From Henckelia pumila (taxonomy: Eukaryota; Streptophyta; Magnoliopsida; Lamiales; Gesneriaceae), in contig NC_133122.1 of assembly GCF_033568475.1 (NCBI RefSeq), positions 158,589,361-158,653,360 of the forward strand: 64,000 bases of DNA. The letters run 5' to 3'. Of this stretch, positions 21,631 to 33,800 are shown in pieces; position 1 is the stretch's first letter; every line of letters starts with the position of its first letter. A program made the position numbers and the translations under genes. Under the pieces are notes generated by a model. The model had not been told where the DNA came from. It made no database searches and saw only the letters and a list, made by a program, of their open reading frames with translations.

Positions 21631-22173
21631 TATGTTGAAGATCATGTGGCTCAATTGGAGAACATTGCGCGACAACAAACAGAGATAAATAATTTCTTAG
21701 AAAGCCGCATCAATTCTTTGAGTTTTTTGGATGAACAGATTGAGCGTTTTATAGAACCAATTTTTGAGATCTATTAAAAGAATGAAGTAATTGCGCCAGA
21801 TCATGAGGAAATATTTTTTGAGGAATCTTCATGCGAAGAAGAGCTAGAAGTGACAGTGGAGGAGGAAGAAATATACAAAGCAAAAGATTTGACCTCATCA
21901 ATGGTCTTTACATGTCCACCACTTGAATATCCATTCTTTCCATTGACGACAACTCCACAGTATTCCATCCTCTATGATCTTCAGCCAAGATTTGGAGCCT
22001 CCTTCCAAAATAAAAAATTCATACCGAGTATTACTGGACCGACGAGCTTACCATGTCAATATCACGCTAAGCTTGAGGGCGCAATAAATCAAGACCCATA
22101 CGTAGAGTCATATGATTCTTATTATGGGCGACAGCCGCTCTTTGATGGTTGCTTCTGCATAGTCGGGCTGTAG
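21631..22173 (+). pseudogene. LARD1 Gag-like remnant with conserved C-terminal tail
   Basis: One frame, broken by a TAA near 21775. The N-terminal part looks coiled-coil (VAQLENIARQQTEINNFLE), followed by an acidic stretch (EEELEVTVEEEEIYK). The end carries AKLEGAINQDPYVESYDSY and YGRQPLFDGCF, closely matching LARD2 at 52400-52490. The Gag core present in LARD2 is absent here, probably removed by the deletion that also took the PBS. No domain name is known to me for the tail. Not a functional gene in this copy. Confidence 0.6.
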
Positions 22174-22207
22174 ACTATAAATTAGCGCTGACTGGGAGGA
22201 AACCCAG
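22173..22207 (+). other. Conserved hairpin block after the LARD1 ORF
   Basis: GACTATAAATTAGCGCTGAC followed by CTGGGAGGAAACCCAG, which folds as a CTGGG/CCCAG stem with an AGGAAA loop. Counterpart of 5699-5734 and 52509-52543. Confidence 0.55.
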
Positions 22208-23568
22208 TATTCTTTCCCTTGATATTTTAGTTTAATATTTGGTTTTTGTTTATTTATATTTGATTTTTGTTCTTTCCCATGCCAGTTTGTCGTGAATGCC
22301 GTTATAGCCAGTCTGCTACTGTCACCTCAAAATATGTCGCTGCTAGAGGGTGAAGAGTAAGAGAATGATGGAGATGCCAGCGAATTAAACAGGGGAGTTT
22401 CAGTTTTCAGTTTCATTCTATTTTTGTTGTTCATCTTGCATTTGTTCTTTTTGTGTGCATACTTTTTGTATTTCTAGAGCATTGAGGGCAATGCTTTGGA
22501 TAAGTATGGGGGGGGGGGGGGGTGTTAGATTAGATTTGTTTGTGTTGTTGTTTGCATTCATTTGGTCTAGTTTATTACATATTCGTAATCATGCATATCA
22601 TTATGTTTTGTGTTTGTCTTATGTGAATAAGTATAATGATGATTGTTGGCCTATGATGATAGAGTTATTAAAATTGTTTTTGGAAAAAGTTGCTTTTGAT
22701 TGAACATGAGAAACTGTTGGTTGAATCGTGAATCCTTTTAAGCATGCATGTTAGACTAGTGTAGTGTAGCGATGTAATTGATAAAGTTCGTGTTTGTTTG
22801 ACCATTGCACGACAATAGATGCTTGTTGATCGTGATAGTATCTTTGGATTCTTGATGATTGTTAGACATTGCATGTGTGATCTTGGGCGTACCTATAAAT
22901 TTTTTGAAAAAAAACTTTTGTTGAAAATTAAGTTAACTCCATCCGGGTTACGAGTAGGGGATTGAAATCCTAATCCCTTGTTCTTGACTAAATATGCGGA
23001 TTCCATGGGGTTAATAATTTTGAAATTTTAAAATAACAATTACATCCGGGCTTGGACAATGATTGAAATCCTAATCATTGTTCCATAGCTAAGTTTGCGG
23101 GTTAAATGAGATTGATGCTCCATCTGGGCTATAGACGAGGGGATTGAAATCCGAATCCTATCTTAGTTATAGCTAAGTTTGCGGGTAATTATTTAGGCTT
23201 ATAAAAAAATACCGGGTGCAAAATCCGAAGGTATGTAATTAATCTCAAGAAAATGCATGTTTTTGTTTGGGATTGTTGAGATGATGGAGTGCTGGATTGT
23301 GATACTTGCATTGAATTGTCATAGGTGCTAAAAATTCTTAGGATGGATTCTTTTGAAGTTGCACGAATCTGGAATGACATGACACACACGCGTTTACGTT
23401 AAACTGACAGTGTATTGTGGACAATCAAAAGCGTTAGTGGTTTTAGTTGTTGAAGTTGAAACTTATCGGAGGCTATGATGTTCATGATTCATTCTTACTT
23501 ATGTCGTCGTTTGCATATTGTTTTTCATGTCTTGCTCGAGGGCGAGCAAGGTTTAAATATGAGGGTGT
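22208..23568 (+). other. LARD1 3' noncoding region
   Basis: No gene. Holds a G tract at 22508-22522, three tandem hairpin repeats (22930-23190) and a weak purine tract before the 3' LTR. Confidence 0.6.
22930..23190 (+). repeat. Three tandem repeats with a GGATTGAAATCC core
   Basis: Units of about 80-100 bases beginning (A)TCCATCCGGGCTA, with a GATTGAAATCCTAATC core and ending AGCTAAGTTTGCGGGT, starting near 22935, 23043 and 23128. Two related units are in LARD2 (53255-53430). Confidence 0.7.
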
Positions 23569-24932
23569 TGATAAGTGCATTTTGTATGTATTAGTTTGTG
23601 ATATTTTTATGTCTATCTTGTGTGCATTCATATTGTTTTATGTGTGTTTTTATGTGTTTTAGTGCATGTGTGTGCATTTCACTCTCCGGGTTGATTTTGT
23701 AGGAAAATGGATTTTTGAAGAGTGAATTACGGAGCAGCTTTGGTCGAAAAACCATTTTTAATTTTGGAAACATCCAAATCCAATCTCCACCGTACCGATT
23801 ATAGATCAAGATCTTTAAAGCTATTTTCCAAATTTCAGCTCGATCCGACGGCTAGAACTTAAGATATGAATTTTTCAAAATCGTCTCTTGCAGCAGAAAT
23901 TGTGTGGCGCGCGAGAAAGATTTGAACTCGCCTGCGCGCGAGTTACAATTCCAGAAAGTTTCTTAATTTTGCGTGCTCGAGCGAGAATTCCACTTGCTCG
24001 AGCGCGAGTTTGGGAGCTTTATTGTTCCGGAAAATCCTTGTGTCGTAGGGAAATCTATTATTTATGGATCCGGGCATATAAATAGAAGATATATCATATT
24101 TTTGGGGGTTCCGAAGTTCCAAAACGTAGACAACACAAGGGAGGCAGCTATAAGGCTTGTGAGAAAAGATTTTTCTTTTCTTTTCTTTTTTTATTCTTTT
24201 TATTTTTGAATTATTGTTTTCAATTATTGAGTAGTTTTTCTTCAACCAAGATGGCGTGATTGAGCCGCACAAATTCATGTAAAAAACTTGGATGTTTGTT
24301 TGGGATTATTCAGAGTTGATTTTATTTTATTGATTGTCAGATTTATATTTGTCTTGTGAATAGTCTGATCAACTGTTTGCTTGCATGTTAATCGATTCCA
24401 AGTCAACAGAGGAGGTATTGATTTCGATCACTCTGATAATTAACATATTGTAAAACCGACTAAAATAGAATTCGGTTTCAGTGTGCGGTTTGGGTGTAAA
24501 CTGAATTTTCACAAATATTTAATGCATTCAAATTTGATTAGAATTATGAAATATTAATTCGTCAATATTTGAGTAGGTTTGATTGTTCTAGAAATAGACC
24601 TTTGAACAAGTTAGGAGAATTATCGTAATATAAGATTAAATCTGAGTCCTGAATCGGCTACATGTTACATGATTTGTTCGGTACCTACGTGTGTCTTGGT
24701 TGTCTTGTTTTAATTAATTTTATCTTCACGTATTTTAATTCTTATTTCTTAAGCAGTTTTTAATTTAAATTCTTATTTTATTTAAATCAAATTGTTTTTT
24801 ATGATTTTGTCTAGATTAAGCTAATTAATTAATTCTTGAAAATTGACTGCAGTCCCTGTGGGATCGATACTTAAACTCTCAGTCCACTTTACTATTACTT
24901 GACCTGGTACGCTTGCCAGTAGATTCATATCA
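23569..24932 (+). repeat. LARD1 3' LTR, complete
   Basis: TGATAAGTGC to CATATCA, 1364 bp. Contains GC couplets (23905-24010) and CATATAAATAG (about 24076). Confidence 0.85.
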
Positions 24933-27900
24933 CATCGATTTAGCCGGTCAATATGTAAGGCCTAAGAAGTTTAGACCAGAAGTCTTTGAACCACCCTACT
25001 TGAAGCTTTTTATGCCGCACTAAATTCCAAGCATATTTGAAAGAGAAATTACCATTAGAAGACATCTTCCAAATATCAATGTCTATAGAAGAATGATGAA
25101 TCGGGACTTCCTTATTATCTAAATTAAACTACATAGGAAGCACCGAAAGGAGACGATCAAGATTCCATCTCCTATCTTCTAAAAACCAAATGACAGGCCT
25201 ATTCAACAGACCCCGAATTGGAACCACCAAAGACAATGGACCAATCGAAGGCCAGGAGTCGAACCAAAAGCTAATATTTCATCCTCCAATCCTCCACCCA
25301 ATTTCAGGTTCTGCCCTACCCCTGACCTTCATTAAGCGGCACCAGGTAGAAGAGATATTCTTCACTAAATGCACCATAGCCGGATGATCATCCCTACAAT
25401 ATTGAACTCGCAGAAAATGACTCCAAAGAGAGTCTACCGTCCTAAACCTGACCCAAAGTTTCATCGAGAAAGCAGCCACCACATCCTTAAGTCTACGAAT
25501 GCCCATACCGCCTTCAGAAACTGGTAGACAAATCTTCTCCCAAGAAATCCAGTGGATCGTGTTCCCTCCCTGTTTCGAACCCCAAAGGAACTTAGCACAC
25601 AACATTTCGAACTGTGTAGAACTATTCCCGGCGGTTGTAAAACCTGGAATAGATAAATCGGCATAGAACAAAGAACACTCTTAATCAACACAAGCCGACT
25701 GCCAAAAGATAGATTTTGAGACTCCCACCCTTGGAGTTTGATCCGAGCTCTTGCAATAATATTATTAAAGTAAGAGCTCTTTCGATGCCCTAGAATGAGG
25801 GGAGAACCTAAATAAGTAATAGGTAACGAACCCTCCCCAAAACAAGTAATAGATAAATATCTCCATTTTTTCTCTTGTGAACACTTTGAAGAAGTTAGAA
25901 TAACGCTCTTCGCATTATTGATAAGTTGTCCCGAACACTGCTCATAGTGATGTAAGTATTCTCGGAGAATATGAATGTCATGAATCGATCCATTAGCAAA
26001 AATAATAATGTCATCCGCATAGGCCAGGTGTGATAGAACAAATGGACGGCCAGTGCGAAAGATAAGACTTCTATGTTGCGCAAATAAATCGTCCAACCCA
26101 CGGGAAAGATATTCTGCCGCAATAATGAACAAAAGAGGAGAAAGCGGGTCTCCTTGACGTAACCCTCTGGTTGAAGGGAAAAAACCTGACAGAGTAACAT
26201 TAATATTAACTGAAAACCAACAATTGGCAACACAACATCGAATCATCTGACAAACTCCATCTGCAAAACCAAAATCTTAAAGCATTTGAATCAAGAAGTC
26301 CCACTGCACTCTATCATTGGCTTTAGCCATATCAAGCTTGAAAATAATATTACCACCTCTGACTGGATTGTTAATAAGATTGACCATTTCCTAAGCCAGC
26401 AGAATATTATCAGATATCAATCTTCCAGCAACAAAACCACTTTGCGACGGAGAAATGATCTTAGGCAATAAATGACTCAGACGAAGAGAGAGTAACTTGG
26501 TTATAATTTTATTGATCACATTACACAAGCTAATAGGCCTGAAATCGGACCATCTCTGAGCATCAACTGTTTTTGAGATTAAAACAATAGTAGTAGCTGT
26601 AACACTCCTGGGAAGTACTGAGCCATCCTAGAAATCCCTCACGGCCTCCATTAAATCTTCTCTAATAATATCCCAACATCTTTTGAAAAAACTAGCTGAA
26701 AACCCATCCGAACCAGCCACACCATCTTCATTCAGAGAACAAACACAATCAAACACCTCAGACTCAAAAATAGGCGCGACCAAAGATAAATTATCTGCCT
26801 CATCTATCACCACTGAAATATGATCAAAGTTAGCCCTTGAAGGCGCAGTTTGTTCTCCAATAAGCAAATTATTAAAAAACTGAACCCCAGACTCCATAAT
26901 ATGTGATGGATTCTCCAAAGATACCCCTTCATCCCAGATCCAAAATATTTTATTTCTAGATCTCCGATGATTAACCATATTATGGAATAATGTAGTGTTT
27001 TTTTCACCCTCTACCAGCCACTTAACTGACGCTTTTTGCTTCCAGAAAGCCTCCTCCTTGGAAAGACAAAGAGACAGGTTAGCTTTAGCCAGAGATAAAG
27101 CCTCCCTATTCGCCTCCGATGGATCTGCGTCAAAAATTTCTTCCGCATGAGCAGCAGCCAGATCAACCGCTTTAACCTTATCATGAATGTTCCCGAAAAC
27201 GTCCCGATTCCACCATTTAAGATTATGCTTAAGCCTTTTCAATTTAATCGCCAAACGGCAAAGCCCCCTCTCACCACAAGGATTATTCCAATTAATTCAT
27301 ACCGTCTAAAAAAAACCATGGTGAAGCAACCACATATGCTGAAAATGAAATGAACTCACCGGTTTAGGGCAAAATGGCGCTGAGATAAGTAGCGGGCAAT
27401 GATCAGAAGTACCCCGGTGAAGAGTCTCAACTTTAAAGGAATTAAAGTGATCTGTCCAACTTGTAGAAATAAGGATCCGATCCAACCTTTTCCAAATTCT
27501 AGAATTCGTCCAAGTGAATCTAGAACCAACAAATCCTGCATCCATCAATCCCGAAGAAATAATAAAATCTAAAAATTCGTGCATACCACTGGGATGATTA
27601 ACTACCCCCATAGAATGCTCCAACGGATCAACAATGATATTAAAATCACCCCCAACAATCCAAGGACATCCATCAACAGGCTTAGAATCCAGGAGCCTCT
27701 CCCATAATTCCCTTCAAAGCACTATGTTACATTTAGCATAAACAACAGACAAAAAATATCTGAAGAAAATAAGCCAGAAGAGAGGCGCAAATGTAAAAAT
27801 TGCTCGTGATCGTGCACCACTAAAATGACCACATTAGGAGAGCTGTAAAACCAAATATTATTATTCACATTGGCAATGACAGAAGAAAATCCAAACTTAC

Positions 27901-28038
27901 AATTCAACCAAACTTGATCAAGAAGATGCATAGGCTCAAGAATCGCAAAAAACATCATATTAAATGACTCTTTAACTTAATCCTTCTCTGAGCAGCTTTG
28001 TTACCAATACCCCTAACATTCCAAATTGTACCGATCAT
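24933..28038 (-). pseudogene. LINE ORF2, N-terminal part: endonuclease and RT, broken
   Basis: ATG at 28038 overlaps the ORF1 stop (shared ATGA). Endonuclease/exonuclease/phosphatase domain: MIGTIWNVRGIGNKAAQRR at the start, GSRFTWTNSRIWKRLDRIL near 27500 and TSDHCPLLI near 27390. RT: GVAGSDGFSASFFK near 26710, DFRPISLCNVINKI near 26530, TRGLRQGDPLSPLLF near 26150 and catalytic YADD near 26015. A linker follows, then the start of the zf-RVT region near 25000. An early TAG or TGA near 27955, further stops (26628, 26393, 26279) and several frame changes make it inactive. LARD1 separates it from the C-terminal part. Confidence 0.9.
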
Positions 28039-29720
28039 TGAGAAATATCTGTCGAGATAGCAGCGATCTTATTTAAATTTCCTCGATTTCCCAAAGCAAA
28101 AACCGATCTCGTTCTTTTTGGCGGTCTTCCACGACCTCGTTTAAAAGACTTTCCCCGATCATTAGCTTGAGTTTCCTCCTGCACAGATTCAAGAATGGTA
28201 ATACACTTAGATACCCCACTCTCAACCTCAATATCTCCTGAATCCTCCGACACAAGCTCCTCTCCTTGGACCTGCTGCTTCACTAAGGCTGCCTCATCTC
28301 CCAGAGCTACAACATTGCCTAGTGGCACTTGCTGTGTATCACACGGATTTCCACCTCCAACCTGATCTATTTCATACAAAGCAACCCACTATATCCGCCA
28401 ATTCCAGCAAGCTGGTATCGCAGAGCACGCTACTCTGGGCATTAACAAATAGCTCTTGAGGGCTCCTCTCCACCGAGGAAGGCTTATTAGGAATCAAGAA
28501 TTCGCCAGCAGATTTTGCAAGGGTTTCCTGCTGTTTTTCAACACCAATATTGCCTAAAATTTTATTTCTTCCAGTACCACCTTCGTAGACCCTACCACCA
28601 GGGGAGTGAGGTTCAAAATTAGTCTCTTCAACCATAATTTCTTCCTCCAAATCTGCCAATAGAGGATCAAAATGATTCGAGCTAGGAGACCTCCGTAGAA
28701 TCACAGGACTTCTCTCAGCAAGAACATCAGGCATATTCTCTTTACCCTTCGAAAAACTTGCTTCAAAACCATCCGACTATTTTCTTGCCTCTCCCCTACA
28801 TCCTTAAAACCAAGACCAATTTTCTGTCCCACCACAGCATCAGCTTTTTCTCTTTTAGCATTGATGACATTACACAAATCCACTGGCTTTTGGAATTTAA
28901 GAGGTGGACGAGGAGCATTCCCATTCACAAAACATTCCTCTCTCCCATGTCCAACATGACCACAATCAGTGCAATATTTCGGAATACTCTCATAAACCAC
29001 TTTCTGTTCGATGATTTTGTCCACAAGACCAATGAAAACTGTTTCATGTCAAGGCTGCAACAAGCCCACTTCCACACAAATACGAGCCAATGTCAAACGT
29101 TCTGATTTAGAAGTCAATTCATCCAATTTCAACGGTTTGCATACAAGGTTTGCCACTGAGTACAGATGACTCTTTTTAAAAAGCGAAATAGGTAAATCAG
29201 GGAACCTAATCCAAACCGAGACGATGGAAATCTCTTTCTGGTAGTCAAACTTTGGAGACCATTTGAATACTCGCAACAAAAATCCTTGAAGAAACCAACG
29301 TCCCTTCCCCCAAAATATAGCCATGTCCTCCTCCAATTTGAACTCGATAAATAAAAAACCTGAACGTAAAAATTTAACCACATACGGTCCAGAGAATCCG
29401 ACAGCGGCAAAAGCTTGCAGAGTTCGATCTTTAGAAGGCCATCCATCGGAGAATTTCCCAATCAAAGAATACGAATGGTCTTTCTCCATAACTCTTATTT
29501 CCTCCTCTGAGGAAAAAATTCCAGGCTTGTTTTTGTAAGAAATAGTAGGCTTTGATGGCAGCAAAGATCCTTCACCATCTAAGAAACTTTTTTGCATCGT
29601 ACGTGGCGAAGATGAAAGAAAGACATCAACGTACGATCTCCTCCCACCATCCGGAGGCTTAGGATCAGGCGTTGGAAAGCCTTCGATGATGGTTGGGTCG
29701 AGCTTAGGGTTATGGTCCAT
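28035..29720 (-). pseudogene. LINE ORF1: DUF4283 and CCHC zinc knuckle, broken
   Basis: RNA-binding ORF1 of a plant L1. ATG at 29720. A DUF4283-type region is at about 29520-29130 (SLIGKFSDGWPSKDRTLQAF, GFLFIEFKLEEDMAIFW, ISIVSVWIRFPDLPI). A CCHC_4 knuckle (CTDCGHVGHGREEC) is near 28970. A long acidic, low-complexity stretch follows, then an AT-hook-like KRGRGRPPKR near 28135. Breaks: TGA at 29049 and frame changes near 28740 and 28375. The frame that ends at 28035 shares its last bases with the ORF2 start. Confidence 0.88.
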
Positions 29721-29730
29721 CTCTATATAT

Positions 29731-29745
29731 ATAATAAAGAATACA
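29731..29745. repeat. Right target-site duplication of the LINE
   Basis: ATAATAAAGAATACA, pair of 19287-19301. Confidence 0.8.
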
Positions 29746-29841
29746 TATAACGATATGAAATTAGTCATGAGATTCATTACCATATAATCAATTATATAAT
29801 TTCACAATTTTTTTTATTTGATATTAGACAAAAACTTCAAT

Positions 29842-29846
29842 GACAC
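29842..29846. repeat. Left TSD of the Tekay-like element
   Basis: GACAC, identical to 48551-48555. Confidence 0.75.
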
Positions 29847-30540
29847 TGAAACGACCCTGACCTCTACTAAATAATAACCAAATAAAATGCGGGTTTTTGA
29901 AAATTTTCGGCATGACCCATCTATAAATATTAAAACCCACCTGTCACAGACAACAATTTTAAAATGCAAAACAACAACACTAAATAACTAGACCGAGACC
30001 GGAGAAAAGATTCGACATTTCAAACATCAAAGCTTAAGAAACTACATATATACATGCCCACCAATAAATCTATAAATCCTTACAATATCATTTATCCAAT
30101 CAACAAAATGAAAGACTTAAAGTGCTAAAATAATCTCTTGCGGAAGACTGGCATGGTCAGAGGGATGTGTCGTGCCTGCATCGTAGTCCACTCGATAGTC
30201 TTGCCCCTCGATCTCAATGAAATACTCCTCACCTGAAAACAATGAGTGTAGCGAGTCTAAAAGACTCAGCAAGAATATGGGGGGGGGGGGGAGGAGGGAT
30301 AACGAGTACTACGTAAATACAAGCACATAAAAATTAAAAATAGCTGGATAATTAAATACTTTGTGCCCTTAATTTGAATAAAATGTACTTCTAAAATGAG
30401 AGAACATGAATATAACATATGCATGGCTAAGTCATTAATAATGAATGAAATTGCATAAACTGTATCTGAATCTATAACTGTAACTGTGAACTTAGATTCT
30501 TGATTATGACTCTGTGATTTCGATCATGATCATGGCTATA

Positions 30541-30545
30541 GTGCA
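30541..30545. repeat. Left TSD of the nested copia
   Basis: GTGCA, repeated at 42339-42343. A single copy is at 46012-46016 in the sister LTR (empty site). Confidence 0.85.
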
Positions 30546-30837
30546 TGTTAAAACCTAATTAGGGGGGGGTGGGGATTTAGGTTCTATTGACAACTTTAGC
30601 AATTTAAAGCAATTATGCAAGTACGCAAGCGGAAGACTTAAAGCAATAAAAAATAAATGTGGTAAATAAATGCGTAAAATAAATAAAGCGACAAATGAGA
30701 TAGGATATGTTTATGGAAGTTCGACGATAAATCGTCTACGTCTCCTCTTTTTGGTTAAGATTGATTAACCAAGGATCCACTAACACTTCAACGTCTTGGC
30801 CTTGATGGCTCCAAGGATAGCCGTACAACTCAACACG

Positions 30838-30845
30838 ATCATCGC
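30838..30845. repeat. Left 8-bp TSD of the hAT
   Basis: ATCATCGC; the right copy 34439-34446 is ATCACCGC. The empty site in the other LTR (41155-41162) reads ATCACCGC. Confidence 0.88.
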
Positions 30846-33800
30846 TAGGGGTGTTCATTATTCGGATATAACCGAAAAAACCGACCGAAATTAAAATTTC
30901 GGTTTTTTTGGATCGGTTATTCGGTTTTTCGGTTCGATTTTGGATACAAATTTTGAGTTGTTTGGTTTCCCGGTTCGGTTTCGGTTTTTATAAATAAAAA
31001 TTCGAAATAACCGAACCAACCGAAATATAGGCTATATTATATTTTAGTCCCTAGGTTATTAGGTTTTCCATATTTCATACATATTCTAAATTATATTTTA
31101 GTCCCTGGAAATTAGAATACCTATAATAGAACTGGATCGTCGATTTTCTTTCTCAGTTCTCACGCAACACGCATCTCGCCGCCTCACTTCTTACTCTCTT
31201 AAATTTTTTAGACCGCCTCCAATCTCCATCGTCCAGTCTACTGGAGCTTTCATCAAAAAATATTCCAACCGCCAAGCTTTCCTCCTCCTCTTCCGACTGC
31301 TCTGTTCGTCGCTGCATCTCTGTTCGTCGATGTATCTCTGTTCATCGCTGTGAATATGCTCGATTGCTCTGTTCATTGTTGCGGTTGTGCTCGGCCACTT
31401 GTTATGTTTGTTGCTGGCTTGCTGCGACACTGCGAGGTTCTTCGGTTCGGCACTGCCAGATTTCCCACGATACTGCTGCTCGGTTCTTTGGTTTGATGAT
31501 TGGCACTCCCTGATTTCACATAGTACTGCCGCTCGTCTGCTCGCTTTTCAACAATTGTTAAGTTAGTTGATTTCTTGCTCGTCTCCTCGCTTATAATTCC
31601 TGAGTGAGTGCATTAGCTTTAGCTTTAGCTTTGTCTTGAGTCCTTTGACTGAATTTTTTCATTGGTTCTGATTTAATATTTATATTTTATTTTGTTAATG
31701 ACATTTTTAGATGGATGAAGATGATAGAAAACTTGGTGAAAGTAAAAATTCAAATGATGAGTCACAAATCACATCTTCTACGAAATCTGTCGATGCTTCA
31801 AAGAAGAGAAAATCCATAAATCTTAGATCAACTGTGTGGGAACATTTTGAAAGGTATGAAGATTGTGATGGGAATAAAAGAGCAAGATGTCGTTATTGTA
31901 GTTCAAACTATGCTGCTGATTCAAACTCCAGTGGAACATCTTCTTTAGGTAATCATATGAGAAAGTGTACACAAAATCCCCATAATGCTGAGACTAAACA
32001 AGCTAAATTAGAATTTAAACCAAATTCGAATGATGTGAGTGAAAGTTCACTTAATGTTTGGAGATTTGATCAAGAATCATGTAGAAAAGCATTAGCTCGG
32101 ATGATAATTGTAGATGAGCAGCCTTTTAGTCTTGTTGAAAGAGAAGGGTTCAAGCACTTTATTAATATATTGCAGCCTCTCTTTCGAATTCCTTCTCGTG
32201 CTTCAATAACGAGAGATTGCTTTGAACTTTTCTTGGAAGAAAAAAAAAACTGAAGTTGTTTTTTAAAGAAACACATCAAAGAGTTTGTCTCACAATAGAT
32301 ACATGGACATCGATACAGAGAATCAATTATATGTGTCTCACATCTTATTTTATTGATAAAGATTGGAAACTACACAAGAAAATCCTAAATTTTGTCCAAT
32401 CAGTAGTCATAAAGGTGATGATATGACAGTTTCAATTACCAAGTGTTTGATAGATTGGGGTTTGGATAAAGTTTTCACCATTACAGTTGATAATGCTAGT
32501 TCAAATGATACAACGGTGAAAGAACTTTCAAAACAATTCAGTAAATGGGGAACTAATTTCTTGGATGGTAGTCATCTTCATGTGAGATGTGTTGCTCATA
32601 TTATCAATCTTATTGTTCAAGATGGATTGAAAGAGGTTGGTGATTCTGTGAAACGTGTGAGACAAGCAATAAGATTCATCAGACAATCTCCTGCGAGGAT
32701 AAAAAGATTCAAAGATTGTTGTGAAATTGAAAAAATAGAAATTAAAAAATCATTGTGTTTGGATGTTCCTACTAGGTGGAATTCGACCTATTTGATGTTG
32801 AATACAACACAAGAATTTGAGAATGCATTTGCAAGATATGCTTTTCTTGATCCTGGATTGCTGGATAATCTTCTTAATAATAGTTGTGAAGATGGAAAGG
32901 TTGCAGGTGCTTTTACCAATGACGATTGGATGAAAATAAGACACATGGTAAAGTTTCTTGAAACTTTTTATGATCTTACCTTGAGGGTGTCAGGTTCATT
33001 ATATGTTACTTCAAATGTTCACTTTCAAGAAATTGGTGAAGTTTCTTGCCTTTTGAGAATGTTAGTGGATAGTGATGATATTGATTTGAGTTTTATGGCG
33101 GAGAGGATGAAAGCTAAATTTGACAAGTATTGGGGTGCTCCAGAAAAGATGAATAAAATGATTTTCGTTGCTTGTGTGTTAGATCGTCGCTTCAAATTTG
33201 AGTATGTTTCATTTGTTCTTTTGAGTATGTATGGAGAAGAAAAAGGGGAGAAAATGAGAGATGATCTAAAGCTCTATGTGATATCTTTATATGATGAGTA
33301 CCGAAGGAAAACTTCAAAAGAATCTCACTCTAAGCCACCTGCTTCAGCTAGCAACACATTTGATATGTCAAGTTCCAAAAATACACATAAAAGAACATTA
33401 ATTCAGCAAGAGTATTTGAGGCATAGAGCCATGAGTGGAACTATGGACTCTAAATCAGAGTTGGACAAATATCTTGATGAAGAAACAAAGCCTGGACTTG
33501 AAAATTTTGATATCTTGCTTTGGTGGAAAGTTAACTCGCCTAGATTTCTTGTTCTTGCTGAGATGGCTCGTGATGTGCTAGCAATTCCTATTTCTACGGT
33601 GGCTTCAGATAGTGCATTTAGCACTAGAGGACGTGTGCTTGATCCATTTAGGAGTTCGTTAACTCCTAAATTGGTGCAAGCACTTCTTTGTGCACAAGAT
33701 TGGCTTCGTCATGAATCTTTACCTATTACAGTAGAAGAGGACTTGGATAAGCTGGAGAAGTTTGAAAATGGTAAAAAATCTGAAAGTACAATTTTTTTTA

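Larger units (their letters stand above)
20456..24932 (+). mobile_element. LARD1: non-autonomous Athila-derived LTR element
   Basis: Two LTRs (20456-21602 truncated, 23569-24932 complete) enclose about 2 kb with one Gag-like remnant and no RT, RNase H or integrase. It is inserted into LINE ORF2. The 3' LTR starts TGATA and ends TATCA. The 5' LTR lacks its last 200 or so bases, and the PBS is missing, so a deletion removed the junction. The hairpin block, G tract and C-terminal tail motif are shared with LARD2 and the Athila element. No clear 5-bp target duplication; ATAT occurs on both sides. Confidence 0.85.
19302..29730 (-). mobile_element. L1-type LINE with RNase H, interrupted by LARD1
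   Basis: Reads right to left: 5' end near 29730, ORF1 (DUF4283 plus CCHC), ORF2 (endonuclease, RT, zf-RVT, RNase H), and a short poly(A) tail seen as T's at 19302-19309. A 15-bp imperfect target duplication flanks it. Removing the 4.5-kb LTR insertion leaves about 5.95 kb, near full length for a plant L1. The many nonsense codons and frameshifts show it is old. Confidence 0.92.

Noticed and set aside
20456..24932. Five-base target duplication for LARD1
   Set aside because: ATATG on the left and CATCG or ATATC on the right do not match convincingly.
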